From Undaria pinnatifida (Eukaryota; Sar; Phaeophyceae; Laminariales; Alariaceae): DNA of 64,000 nt. This document shows, piece after piece, positions 40,901-50,966 of this stretch; positions within the stretch are counted from its first letter, which is position 1; every line of letters starts with the position of its first letter. The DNA lies in the NCBI GenBank assembly GCA_012845835.1, contig JABAKD010000028.1, forward strand, positions 689,501 through 753,500, written 5' to 3'. The position numbers and the translations under genes were made by a program. The notes under the pieces were generated by a model. That model saw nothing but the letters and a program-made list of their open reading frames with translations, ran no database searches and was not told where the DNA came from.

Positions 40901-43900
40901 AACCGAACAAAGCAGAGCAGGACAGAACAGAACAGAGCCGAATAAAACAAAACAAAACAAAATGAATAAAAACCAAGGTCTTACCACAAACTCAGAACAG
41001 AATATCGCGTACCAGAACAAAACGGTCAACATTGAACAAAACAGAAACAAAACAAATAGTTTACCCCGTCTGTTTTTCGACCGGGGTCAGAAAGCGGGGG
41101 GAGAGCGGAGCAGGGGCTAACCGCCTCACCTTGCGCGCAACGGGAGACATGAACTTGGTTCCGAGGTAGAAGGTCTTGGCGAAGATGCCGGTGATACGCT
41201 CACACTCTTGGTACGCCTGGAACGAAAACAAGAGAAAATTAATACCACGTACGTACCTCTGGCAAACGAACAGAACGAAATAATCTAGCGACACACCAGC
41301 CCGTGCGGGAACACAAGGGCCCACGGTAAGACACTAGGGGAAGAAAATACGGAAGGGTGAAAACATGAATCGATGAAAGCACGCGGCGGCGGCGGCGGCG
41401 GCGACGGCGGCGGCGGCTAATAACCGCAAAAATCGCAGGGCGTCTATACTAGCTGCAGTAGTCCGAGAAAGCTGTCACGGTACCAACATCGAGCCACAGC
41501 AACGGAAAGAGCAGCATAAAAATCAAGTACGAACAAGGAAAACGAAAATACAAGAAGTGTGGCGACGTTAGACCATAATTTACGCTCTTGGAGTCAACAT
41601 CACATCTTCACCGTGCATGCATCTAAGCTTCAACACCGTATATTCTAGTGCACTAACCGGGCCAGGTTCATTGTCCCGGGCTGGGTCGGGTCGGGTCGGG
41701 TCAGGTCGGGCCGGGTCAAGGGGTCCCGACCCGACATTGCCTGACCTGACCCGTGATAGCCGGTCGCCCCGGTGGCGTATCAGGTTATCCACGAGCCTGG
41801 TATAGGTCAGTTTCGTGAGTTCGAATCCCCCCGAGTGCATACTCGTACAAATTCGTGGGGACTTTTTCTTGCGCACAAATTGCCTTGCGGAAAGCGCGAG
41901 AGCGTGAGCTAGCGACACTCGATGAAAAATGGACGAGCAGTGGGATTGCTGAACCCTATGCGCGATAAAAAATTGGAAAGCAAGAACCGGGGAAGGGGAA
42001 GGGACGACACCTGTGACCACGGCTTGCCCAGAAGCTGGAAAGTAGATATGTGCGAAGAAAAAGAAAAAAAAATGAAAAACCTCCTGACCCGGCCCGCGGG
42101 TCCGATACTGACCCGTAAAAAACCGTGGTATATTTCACATCTAACAACACCCGATTTAATACCGTAAAATCGCCAAACTGATGCCTCGGTACATGGTGCA
42201 ACACCCCGAACATACACGTTCAACCTTGACCTGGTTCCACGCCACACATCTACAACATTCACGCGGTTCCACACCATGTATTTTCCCATGTTTGTCGGGC
42301 TAACCATCATTCATGTACCGCGTTCACGTGGTTCAGCACAAACATACTGTACGAACCCTGCTTTCGGGGCCCGTGCATATCTTGATTATAGTATACCGAC
42401 CAAAAAAAACGACGACTATTGCGATATTTTTCAAGCGTCTTACCAGCAGCGTGAGCACGCACGCAGCAAGCATAATAGGATTCAAGCTGTGCCCCTCCCC
42501 TACGAGAGTCTTCGCTTTGTTGCAGTTTTTGGGACAAAACGTTTCTGCTACGTCGTAATGTTGAGAAGTGTTACTAAGTTGCTAGCGTTACGGTTGAGCT
42601 CCTCAAGCGAGTAAGACCTACCTGGTACATGTTAGCCTGGTGCTATTACGAGCACATTTGTTGAAGGACTGGCGCATACAAGTGTTGGTCGGACGGGTTG
42701 CGCGAGCGAATTATCTTCGAGTCAAGTCATGTCTTCGGGGTGAGAGGTTTTAGGTCCTCGCGACACGAGCACAGAACCTTTGTGCTGCACCCCTCACCGT
42801 GGGATGGTTCCGTACCAGTCTTCGCATGGTTGTCGCTACCGTGGGATGGTTCCGCACCAGTCTTCGCATGGCTGCCGCTACTGTGAGATGGTTCCGTACC
42901 AGTCTTCGCATGGTTGTCGCTACCGTGGTATGACTCCGTACCAGTCTTCGCATGGTTGTCGTTCGGAAAACAATTGCATCATCATCAACCACCAGCGGCG
43001 GAGGCCCGTCATCGTCTATTATTTTTCGTCGTCGTCAAAGTTTTCCCTCTCAAGCCCCCAAAACGGGTTATGACTCTACGCACCTGATTCAACACGTACA
43101 TACACAAATATTGCACTTTGCCTGCCGGCGTTACTGTTTTCAAACCCCGGGTGGGTCTGATTCTTCAGGTCATCAGCAAAAATAAAAATGAAAGGACATC
43201 CACTGCTGAGAGCGCCTGTTAATAGCAGCGTGGGGAAGCCGCAATTCGATGCTAGTCGACGAGAGGGAAGAAAGGGCTGTACCCTTCTCGCGAAAAAAAC
43301 GAAAGCGCGTAACGCAGTGGGGCCGGGGGGGAAGAGCCGTATTAGTGACCCTGGATCTGAGTTACGTGTAGGGAGGAAGACGGAGAAAAAAGAAAGCGCA
43401 CAAGATAAGATGGGAGGAGCCAAAAACAAAAAAAAATGTGCAGCGTACAACTGCTTCTAGTTATAGAGCGAATACTCGAGCCCCTTTCCCACGGTGCGTA
43501 GCGCGGAAGTTGACAAAACTCATACTCGTACGAAGTATCACCACATTTATAGTCACCTGGTTCAAAACCATCCTGCGTCGCTGGTTCTCCGCCGGCCCTC
43601 TGGCCAGCTCCAAATTCTTCAGATCGCCGTCCGTCAAACGTTTCGCGTTGTCCACCGCCTGTACCACGAGATACCAAAATTAAAATCACATCGCACCATG
43701 TCACATCGGATTACGTTTACGTCACGTTCAACAAAATTTACATAAAAACCAGCATCACATTGCATCATACCGAATGTCGCATGACATCAAAGTGTCGCAT
43801 GACATCAGCGTCAAATCGCATCACATCAAAACGTCGCATGCCATTGCATGCTATCAACAGGTCACATCACATCACACCACCTCACATCACAGTAGAGCCT

Positions 43901-46235
43901 GAGTTAACGTCGTAACGATCCAAAAAAAAAACAATTTGGAAAACTGAATATTCTAATGTTGGACTTGATTGGTCTAATAAACAAATAATACGCACCTGCA
44001 CACAAGACTATGATTTCGGCATTTGTGAAATTGGATATGGACGAAAGAGACAACAAGTACCAAAAGCCTTTTGCTCGAAATCAAATCCAATTAGAGAGTT
44101 GGCCCAACATGACATGGCATGTTTACGGTGGGATAACACACCCGGGACAGCCTGACGCGATCTTTGGCCGCGTCGACGACCACGATTGAGGCGACAAAAC
44201 GCGAACCTCAACGAGGGACGACCGGGGCCATAGCCGCGCCTACGCCTACAGACCATAGCACAGCGTATCCCGGCGGTGGCGCTTCTCAAAAGATCATGGC
44301 GGCCGCGAGCCCAATTTTTCAACCAACTCGATCGACCAAGACACACTAAAACCACCCCATCGAGCCAAAAGCGCAAGTATTCGCTCAAGAGTCCGATAAC
44401 TTCATCGCCGCCGCTGTTGCGCGCGCCGCGTTTTAGAGCTCCCTCCGCCCACACTAGAGATTCTGAGGGTGATAGCTTGCTAGCCTGGGCCACCAAAAAA
44501 AAGTGGAGGCCGGCGGCGGCGCACACGCGACGGCGCGTGCCGTCGCTCTCGTCTACTCTCGTTGGTGTTCGGTGTTCGCCACGAGGGCGTTGTGTGACTT
44601 GCTGCGCTATTCCGATAACTTAAATATTTGAAGGCTCCTTTCCTGATAGGAAGCAAAACAGTTTTTATTCGCAAAAAACTCAAATCCAATTCTGGAAAAT
44701 ACTTTTTTACCAATATTTTTTCAATGGTTAAGCCAGCGAGGACCTTACATCACTTCACACCCACATCAAAAGTCGCAGAAGCATCACATACAAAGGACGC
44801 ATCACATTAACAAGACGTCGCATCACATCACGTCACATAAACTCACACAACATCAATAGGTCCCCTCATCCAGAACCCCTCCAGGGTCTCAAAACCCCTC
44901 CCTACACTGATTCCAATAATTGTCCTAACAAAGGGTTTTCAGCTGTAGAGGCGTTGAATCCCCCGCCCCCGCCGACGCCGTCAAACGCGCTACCACTCAA
45001 GTCTTCACTCCTGTCCAATACTTCGCGCCCCGCTTCCGGCACTCAACTCGAACGATAAAACATGCCGTCCTGTCTTACCCGTCCTTAAATTTTCTTGTTT
45101 CTTTTCCAGACAGCTTAAGACCGTCTTGCTGATGAGCATGGACTAGAATATAATATAACGATGAGTTCATACTTCGTATTAGAACAACAAAAACTTCAAC
45201 CGCATACTCGTACACGGCATGTTTCATGCCCGCCTCTCCCCCCCCCCCCCGCCGATGGCAGATCCTCAAGAGGTCAACAAAACTCCCTCACCGTGCCATC
45301 CCCACCCTTGACCCCTCTCACCGTGACTCCCACATTGAACCCTCTCCCCGCCCCTGCACACCAAATCATACAATCCATATTACACGTCACGACCGCAATA
45401 AACGAACTACTCCAACCTAAAAGATGCCTCGAATAATGACACGAGCAAGAATAACAACACCCGGCAAGACACCCCAGCGGTATCGCACGCCATCCACCAC
45501 GAGTAGAAACCCTCACCTCCGACCCCCACTCCCCCCACCCCCCCGACCCCCACCCCACTCCCACCCCCCACCCTCACCCCTATCACCCTCTACCCCACCC
45601 CACTCCCACCCCTCACCTCCCACCCTACCCCATCCGTAACAACACCCCCACCCCCCGCGCCGCCCCTTACCGCCCACCTCCACCCCCTCGCCCCACCCCG
45701 ACTTCTCTATAAAGTAGTTCATTGGGCTGCTGGAACAAATGCTAACGACCCATCCGAAAAACGCCTTATAATGCACCTCCGGCACTCATTCTTGCCCCCA
45801 CCGCCGACCCCCAACCCCCACTCCGACCGCACTCCCACCCCCCAGCCCTCATCCCTACCCCAACCCCTGCTCCTCGCCTTCATCGCTGCTGTGCCCGTGC
45901 TGGCACTCCCAACCCCACCCTCACATGCACCTACCATCCTTACCCCCACTACCTCTCCCCACCCCCACCGTCGACCCCGACCACCCTCCTATCCCCAACC
46001 TTCACCCCTCACCCCATACCCCCCACCCTGTCTCTTCACCCCCACCCCTGCCCCCAATCCTGATCCTCACCGCTGCGCCCGTGCTGGTGGACATGCGGAC
46101 GGCCGAGACGCTCCTTGCCTCCCCCCTCGCCGCCTCCCCTCGAGCTCGCAACCAGGAGGAACCCCCACTCCATCGCCCCACATGGCGCTGTCCCCGGGTC
46201 CCCGTCGCCACAGCCGCCGTCGCCCTCACGTCCAC
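34909..46235 (-). CDS. PSY: Phytoene synthase, plastid-targeted (first exon or exons not found)
   Basis: Condenses two geranylgeranyl diphosphates to phytoene, the first carotenoid step. Exons in transcript order: 46235-46071, 43658-43557, 41216-41130, 40642-40538, 39625-39515, 37940-37726, 36953-36905, 36668-36504, 36038-35886, 35004-34909. Introns are GT-AG, all phase 0 except one (phase 2), and the 415 residues are unbroken to the TAG. The family's Asp-rich motifs are intact: [14 protein letters not shown] (DxxxD) and [37 protein letters not shown] and [14 protein letters not shown] also fit. The first listed exon ends [14 protein letters not shown], which resembles the end of a heterokont plastid transit peptide. 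The start Met and signal peptide should lie further right; I could not place them. The first two exons rest on splice sites, phase and composition. The C-terminus has an acidic tail (ending NADDDF) that I do not know from plant enzymes. Confidence 0.9.
35085..35475. repeat. GGACA and GGTTT pentamer arrays in the last phytoene synthase intron
   Basis: About 35090-35235 is GGACAGGACGGGAC-type repeat; 35254-35470 is nearly pure (GGTTT)n with a short GGATT patch. Both have a 5 bp period. Long open frames over them are repeat artefacts. Confidence 0.95.
35660..35746 (-). pseudogene. Decayed copy of the 3' half of a phytoene synthase exon and its donor
   Basis: On the minus strand it reads [20 protein letters not shown], close to the real exon's [20 protein letters not shown] at 35886-36038. 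The similarity includes the donor region (GTGAAACG against GTGAGACG). It lies 140-230 bp downstream of the real exon, in the last intron. No acceptor is placed to use it. Confidence 0.88.
36400..36485. repeat. (GACC)n tetramer array
   Basis: Nearly perfect CCGA/GACC repeat next to the donor of the phytoene synthase exon at 36504-36668, inside the following intron. Confidence 0.93.
36957..37076. repeat. (GGT)n trinucleotide array
   Basis: GTTGTTGTTGGTGG-type sequence grading into pure GGT, directly upstream (in the gene's sense) of the 49 bp phytoene synthase exon. The acceptor is therefore CAACAACAACAAG with no pyrimidine tract. Confidence 0.93.
38322..38410 (+). mobile_element. TTAA-type MITE remnant
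   Basis: Blocks ACCCCTTCACCGCTGCACCC, TTTTTTGGGGGAAACTAGTT and ATACAATGGGGGTACTTG follow the MITE order, but both termini are degraded. Confidence 0.5.
38594..38975 (+). repeat. Three R2-family copies in tandem
   Basis: At about 38595, 38728 and 38900 the sequence repeats GTCAGCTGTGAGTTCGACGA, GGGTCGATRCTCATCTTTGC and AAGCTGCGTACTA, with AT-rich spacers (AGTAAGTTTTATGAATCAAAAC twice). They lie in the phytoene synthase intron between the exons at 39515 and 37940. Confidence 0.8.
41650..41770. repeat. CGGGT/ACCCG pentamer array in a phytoene synthase intron
   Basis: GGGTCGGGTCGGGTCAGGTC followed by the opposite orientation (GACCCGACATTGCCTGACCT). It resembles the arrays inside the hAT-like element at 7169-8798, but I find no matching CAGGGCT terminus, so it may be a remnant of the same family. 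Confidence 0.6.
41766..41850 (+). other. tRNA-like sequence, possible SINE head
   Basis: TGGCGTATCAGG resembles an A box and AGTTCGAATCCCCCC a B box, spaced as in a tRNA. The stems do not pair well enough for a functional tRNA. Confidence 0.3.
42799..42965 (+). repeat. Minisatellite, 42 bp unit, four copies
   Basis: Unit blocks: ACCGTGGGATGGTTCCGTAC and CAGTCTTCGCATGGTTGTCG. Copies differ by a few substitutions and the period is a multiple of three, so both strands have repetitive open frames. It lies in the intron of phytoene synthase between 43557 and 41216. Confidence 0.92.
43248..43410 (+). repeat. Dispersed repeat R7, uninterrupted copy
   Basis: Blocks CTAGTCGACGAGAGGGAAGA, GCGCGTAACGCAGTGGGGCC, GAAGAGCCGTATTAGTGACC and TGGATCTGAGTTACGTGTAG. 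It matches 47745-47960 (same strand) and 61100-61240 (opposite strand). Confidence 0.75.
43700..44860. repeat. TCACATCR repeat array split by an 840 bp insertion
   Basis: Degenerate GCATCACATCA words cover 43700-43900 and 44735-44860. Between them (about 43901-44740) is different sequence with ends GAGCCTGAGTTAACG and, reverse-complemented, AGGTCCTCGCTGGCTTAACC, each next to TA. This looks like a DNA transposon inserted in the array. The 172-codon minus frame inside it is not recognisable. Confidence 0.5.
44873..44960 (-). mobile_element. TTAA-type MITE, copy d, diverged
   Basis: Reads AACCCCTCCAGGGTC, CCTCCCTACACTGATTCCAA, TAATTGTCCTAACAAAGGGT and TTTCAGCTGTAGAGGCGTTG, the reverse orientation of the family order. 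It lies in the first visible phytoene synthase intron. Confidence 0.7.
45480..46060. repeat. C-rich CCACCCCCACTCC low-complexity tract
   Basis: Degenerate CCCACCCC/CACTCC repeats flank small unique islands (45705-45800 and 45870-45930). The island at 45880-45915 resembles the transit-peptide exon end (CCAGCACGGGCACAGCAGCG on the minus strand), suggesting a local duplication. Confidence 0.7.
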
Positions 46236-46260
46236 CTGCCCTCGTGAAACGCACATGTAG

Positions 46261-46640
46261 AAAAAGTGGGCATTGGGAGGCATTTTCCATTAGGGGAATG
46301 GGGTTATTGGTGAGGGGGGGTACCTGCCCCCACACAAAGTGGGTATGGGGAGGCGCTTTGCCATAGGGAGGGGGGGGGGGGGGGTTCCTCCACACACACA
46401 CACAAAATGGGCATTGGGAGGCGTTTTGCAATAGGAGAATGGGGTTTTGATGGGACGACATGGGTGTTTACTTCCCTCGCGACACACACACAAAGTGAGC
46501 ACTAAGAGGCGTTTTGCACTAGGGGACTGCGGTTATTGGGGGGATGGGGGGGGGGGAGTTTACGTGGAGACTCGGGATATGGAGGAGGGGGGGGGATTGC
46601 CTGTCCCCACGACACAAACAAAAAGGGCGAGTTGTGCGGC
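46261..46640 (+). repeat. Tandem repeat, about 115 bp unit, four diverged copies
   Basis: Each copy has GGGCATTGGGAGGCGTTTTG, CAWTAGGRGAATGGGGTT and, later, CCCACACAAAGTGGG-like sequence with G runs of varying length between. It lies just upstream (in the gene's sense) of the first placed phytoene synthase exon. Confidence 0.8.
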
Positions 46641-47744
46641 GTTTTGCGCGGGGGGACGGGGGACTGGACTGTATTACTGCAGAACAGGCGTCACAAGACA
46701 TGACAGCCAATTTGACCGCCCTTAGACCGTTCCTAGTGGAAAGCCGATGCTTAGTTAAAAGGTTGAATTTCCGAATATACCAGCCAAACTTTCGCCCAGT
46801 GGATGGTTGTCTGTGGGCCCGAATTTTTTGTTCAATGTTCCAATTTTCCGGAAAAAATGATCATCTTGGATTAGAAGCGGCGAGATTTCGTGTCGTCCAC
46901 ACACTTCGCTCGACCAAATCAACGACATCGTCGGGAGATCTGCACGTGGCGAGCTCGTTAGGGGCTCCGACCCACCCTTGGTGTGCAGTGCTCACACTAT
47001 CGCAGGTCATGCATGGCAGGCGCCCACCAGACTGCTGCTAAAAATACATTTGGTGGAGGCTGTGTAGAAAACCGATTCAAAAACTCTCGATCGTCCCCCA
47101 ACGGGCAAAAACTACATATTCGAGAGCAGTAGAGGGAAGACCACAGGACAACACGGGCAACCTCTCGCGCCCTGGCGCAAGGATCAACACGAAGTTGTCG
47201 GCGCTGTCACTTAAACGCATGTGGCCTTGTCCGGAACGAAGAGGGCTGGCCGTGGCTTGTCTCTTACCTTGAGATCGAACGCCAATCGTGGTTGTTGGAC
47301 AGCGCTGACCGAGGCTTTGATACAAAAATAGGGAAATGCACCACTCGACAAAAAAAAGAATTAGTTGTACTTTTGCTACGATCGTTATTTTTCACGGAGC
47401 GACGGTACCGCAATCTCTTTCAACAAAATATTTTCAAAAAAAAACTGGAACTTCTTTGGTCAAACTATCGCCTTGCCATAAGCAACGGCGGTCTTGACTC
47501 CGTTTTTTATTCTATTTTGGACGCTCCTAAGTCGAGTGCCCTAATGTACCTGCACGTATCATCTATTAATAGTTCGTACGTAGGAGTAGTCAAACACAGA
47601 AAAAAAAAAACTAAGCTGTCTCAAGTGATGTCCTATCAAGTCCTACTATTAACACTTGTCCTGCCTGAAGCCACGAAAACAAAATTGAGACAAAGAAACC
47701 GCCACTGACCACTAGCATCAACCGTTACCCACATGATTCCATGC

Positions 47745-47960
47745 GAGTCGACGAGGGAAGAAAATTGCTGGAATCTTCGCGCGACAAAAATGAAGGCACG
47801 TACCTTTTTTTTTTTTTTTTTTTTTTTTTATCCTCCGGCAGATGGGGAAAAATAGAGCTTTAGCTCACCACACTTCCGCGTATTTTCATACGCGTACCGA
47901 AGGCACGTACCGTAGTGGGAAGGGGGGAGAAAAGCCTGCTTAGTGACTAAGAGAAAGCAA
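47745..47960 (+). repeat. Dispersed repeat R7 interrupted by a tailed retroposon
   Basis: Left part GCGAGTCGACGAGGGAAGAA ... GAAGGCACGTACC, right part GTAGTGGGAAGGGGGGAGAA and AAGCCTGCTTAGTGACTAAG. The retroposon and its duplicated 13 bp target separate the two parts. Confidence 0.75.
47805..47898 (-). mobile_element. Short A-tailed retroposon, full copy
   Basis: Flanked by GAAGGCACGTACC at 47792-47804 and 47899-47911 (exact 13 bp target-site duplication). On the minus strand the element starts with a perfect 7 bp hairpin with GAAA loop (CGCGTATGAAAATACGCG at 47877-47894), continues GTGTGGTGAGCTAAAGCT, TATTTTTCCCCATCTGCCGG and AGGATA, and ends in an A run of about 25. A second, 5'-shorter copy is at 59227-59293. 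Tail, variable 5' end and target duplications indicate target-primed reverse transcription. Confidence 0.85.
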
Positions 47961-49387
47961 AAGTACGAAGGTAATAGAAGGGATGAGCAACAACAAAAGC
48001 TTCACCCAGCGCTGTTGTTTCAGGTGCTTGCTATTGCTTGCTATGAGCATACAGCAGCAGTGGTCCCTTTAGAGTGCCGGAATGTGTTAGCCGAAAATAC
48101 CGGCACTACAGCAGCAACAACCGGCACCACTCCGCATACTGCCAATATACCCATAGTATATAGCTACGAATGATGTAGGGGGAGGCAAAAGGGAGATGGT
48201 TGGCAGAGGGTCATAGAAGATGCAAGTATACTCCTGCTTTATGGAAGGATGTTAAATTTATATCGGAACGACATCTGATCTACTGATGCGCTTTAGTGTC
48301 CGAGAGCAATACTACTGCTATTAATAATGATACTCATCAACACCCTGCACATCCAGTGTTCGTTCCGAGTCTTCATGCTAAGAGACTATGTCTAGGGAGA
48401 CGCGCTACGCACGCATGGCAAACAAACCTACGAGGTACGATACGACAGCGCAGGTCCGCCCATAGACACCTCCCCCGTTATTCACAGGCATTTCCATGGA
48501 CAAGCCAAGCTACAACAAACACGACAACGGGATACCAGGCAACTCATACCTGAACGCAACCAATCAACCGTCAATCGCAGAAGAAAAAAAAAGCTGCTGG
48601 TGAGTACGAGCGAGTACGGTAGTGCATACGCACAACACCTACCAGGAAAACTGCAAGTACGCAGAAGCCGAATACCCTGAAAAAGCACACCAGGTAGGTT
48701 CTGGTGCAAGTAGAGCAAGCCTTGGCGGCTCAGCCATGCCATTGGCGACGCGTGCTACGCCAAAGGTGCCACTTTTTTTTTCTGAGGTTTTCTCAATCTG
48801 GGGCGCGTAAAAGACACTCTCCCAAGAACTGATCGTATGGAGAGAAAAAAAAAAAAACGCTACCAGGTATTTACCGGAGGAAAAATCCCATGGCCTAGGT
48901 ACACAACGAGAATCACGAAAAAAAAATGGCCTGTTTGCGATGATTTTGGGTTAAGGAGCTCCGTCATTCAGGGAAAAAAAAATCGCCAAAACGTGCTCTA
49001 CCTCTATCGTAGCATGCGTCTGAAGAAAAAAAAAAAATGCCACACAATTTAAGCCATTCGCCTCTGCGCCTTTGGAACTGTACCCGCGTTCCTTAAGAAC
49101 AACGTACTTCGAGATACCCGAATGTGTGTCAACATTTGCTTGATATAAGGGAGTGCTTGTTGAGCCACTTTGAATCACGCGATTCAAGTAGCTAGCCCAG
49201 CAAGCAGTTAGTTGCCTCGAACGGACAAAATATACCAGGTATATTTTAGGGTTCGGTCATGACCTCGTCAGCATCGACATCGGGGGCACTCCCCTCGCCA
49301 CGCACTAGCACACACCCAGGAACACGTTGTGATAATTATTTAGCTCACAAGGACCTACCGTCCAGGTACGATAAATAATTGCTCGCG

Positions 49388-49455
49388 ACAGTCGAACCCG
49401 CGCACAATATTTTGTTAGAAACATGCGCTACCCACTAGACTACTTAGTCACGTAA
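49388..49455 (-). other. Degenerate tRNA-like sequence (pseudo-tRNA or SINE head)
   Basis: On the minus strand TAGTCTAGTGGGTAGCGC matches a tRNA D arm with A box, TTTCTAAC resembles an anticodon loop with TCT, and GCGGGTTCGACTGTCGC a T arm with B box. The acceptor stem does not pair. A weaker relative of the A-box part lies at about 60930-60950 on the same strand. Confidence 0.4.
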
Positions 49456-50139
49456 TTACAGCGGTTTTAAGTAAGGTAACGGCCTTAAATGCCTTACAAA
49501 ACGCCTGAGGTTTCGCCTTACGGCTTTCCTTGCCTTTGAGTGAGATGAGCCCCCCCCCGTTATGCGGCCCCAAACCCCGGCTTCAGGGAGTTCGTGCGTA
49601 AAACGGCGGTATTTTAGAGCACAACCCATGCCTCATCCTTCAGTCTCTTTTCTAGCGTGCTGCTTTGCCTTGCGCAACATAGGCAAATAAGGCGCCAACC
49701 AGCGTCTAAGCCAAACCTCTCCAGCGAAAGGGCTGAAAGTAGGCCTGTAAGTTGGCTTGACGTCTGTCATGGTCGTCATTTGTAGTCGGGTGGCCAAGTA
49801 AGCCAACCAGCTGACTGTTCGTAGTCTTTCTGGACTAAAAAAAAATTGCGAGCCATAAATGCATTGGTCTGATACAAAGAGGTATAACTAAAAATTACCG
49901 CAAGGAACTGCTGAAACGGTAATTACCTTGCCAACAAATCCCTGGTCGGCTCACGGACGGATGTTTGAATATATCGAAACGGCACCTACGCTATGTTGTA
50001 GGAGGGCAACATTCTACGACTATCAGTATAGTCAGCCAACTCAGCCCTAGCTGTAAGCCAAAAAGTAAGGCATGGCAGTACAGGCTTGGCCCGTCAGCCA
50101 GCTATGAGCTATGAGCCCCCCTCCCTCCCGTAGGTGGAC

Positions 50140-50270
50140 CGCCATGCCACTCGCCGAACACCTCACGGCGCTTCGCGATTGGTGCACGCGATGTCGGCCT
50201 AGTCAGTGGAAACCCGACGTGCTCCGTCCCAGCATTGTAGGGATGCGAAGGTCTAGTAGCTATGGTTATA
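50140..50270 (+). repeat. Dispersed repeat R4, copy 3
   Basis: Reads ATGCCACTCGCCGAACACCT, CGCTTCGCGATTGGTGCACG, GGAAACCCGACGTGCTCCGT and ATTGTAGGGATGCGAAGG. It matches 29450-29565 over its whole length. Confidence 0.8.
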
Positions 50271-50876
50271 GGACATCTACTATACATGAACAGATTACAC
50301 TCTCCCGTCGGTGGCCCCGAGCCCCATTTTCAGGGGGGTTCATGTTTACAGCGGCATTCATCAAACAGCGTCTAAGGCAACACTCTCCTGGCAAAAGGGC
50401 TCGGCCCCTCAGCCTATGAGTTATGAGTCTCCGCGTAGGGTGGCCCCGAACCCCGTTTTAGGGAGTTAGTGTACACAGCGGCGTTTTTTGAGCGCACAAA
50501 ACGTGCCTTATTTCTCCCTTCCAAGCGCAAGTACGTTGTCTCACGCAAGTAAGGCACGCAGGGCACCAAACAGGGTCTAAGGCAAGCTTCTGTTGCGAAG
50601 GGGAGGTAAGGCAAAAAAAAAACGTAGCATGGCCGTAACATAGCAACATAGCGTTAGAGAGCCCTCGGCATTTAGCTAACATCCTAACAGAGCGCTACTT
50701 CGCGACCAGTCCAGATTGTAACTTAGCTAACGTACATTGAGTGTTACGTTGTCCGAACCTAAGGAAGCATGAGGGGGGGGGTTGAAAACGTTCGAATTAC
50801 ATGAGGTCAAGTGTTTATGGAAAACGCCAAAACCACTATTAACCTTGCGTTAGAGGGTTATGGCCGGAGCTTCCTA

Positions 50877-50966
50877 TTAACCCCTTTGGGGCCCCCGAAC
50901 CCCTCTCTATACTAAATCCAAGTAATTTTGTCCCCAAAAAGGGGTTTCCAGTTGTAAAGGGGTTAA
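50877..50966 (-). mobile_element. TTAA-type MITE, intact copy e
   Basis: 90 bp including TTAA at both ends. Termini CCCCTTTGGGGC and, at the other end, TTGTAAAGGGG; inner blocks CTCTATACTAAATCCAAG and TTTTGTCCCCAAAAAGGGG. Same length as the copy at 60257-60346. Confidence 0.88.

Noticed and set aside
44008-44526. 172-codon minus-strand frame inside the suspected transposon
   Set aside because: No transposase motif or other family feature; it may be chance in GC-rich DNA.
45715-45785. Candidate exon ([20 protein letters not shown]) for phytoene synthase, minus strand
   Set aside because: No acceptable acceptor or donor in matching phase, and not part of the known enzyme core; the exons on either side join directly in phase 0.
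47268-47330. Short minus-strand exon ending CTCAAG|GTAAGA upstream of phytoene synthase
   Set aside because: The donor is good and phase 0, but there is no start codon or signal-peptide-like sequence in that frame; it needs transcript evidence.
49388-49455. Functional tRNA gene
   Set aside because: D and T arms are tRNA-like but the acceptor stem does not pair and the anticodon stem is weak, so I list it only as tRNA-like.
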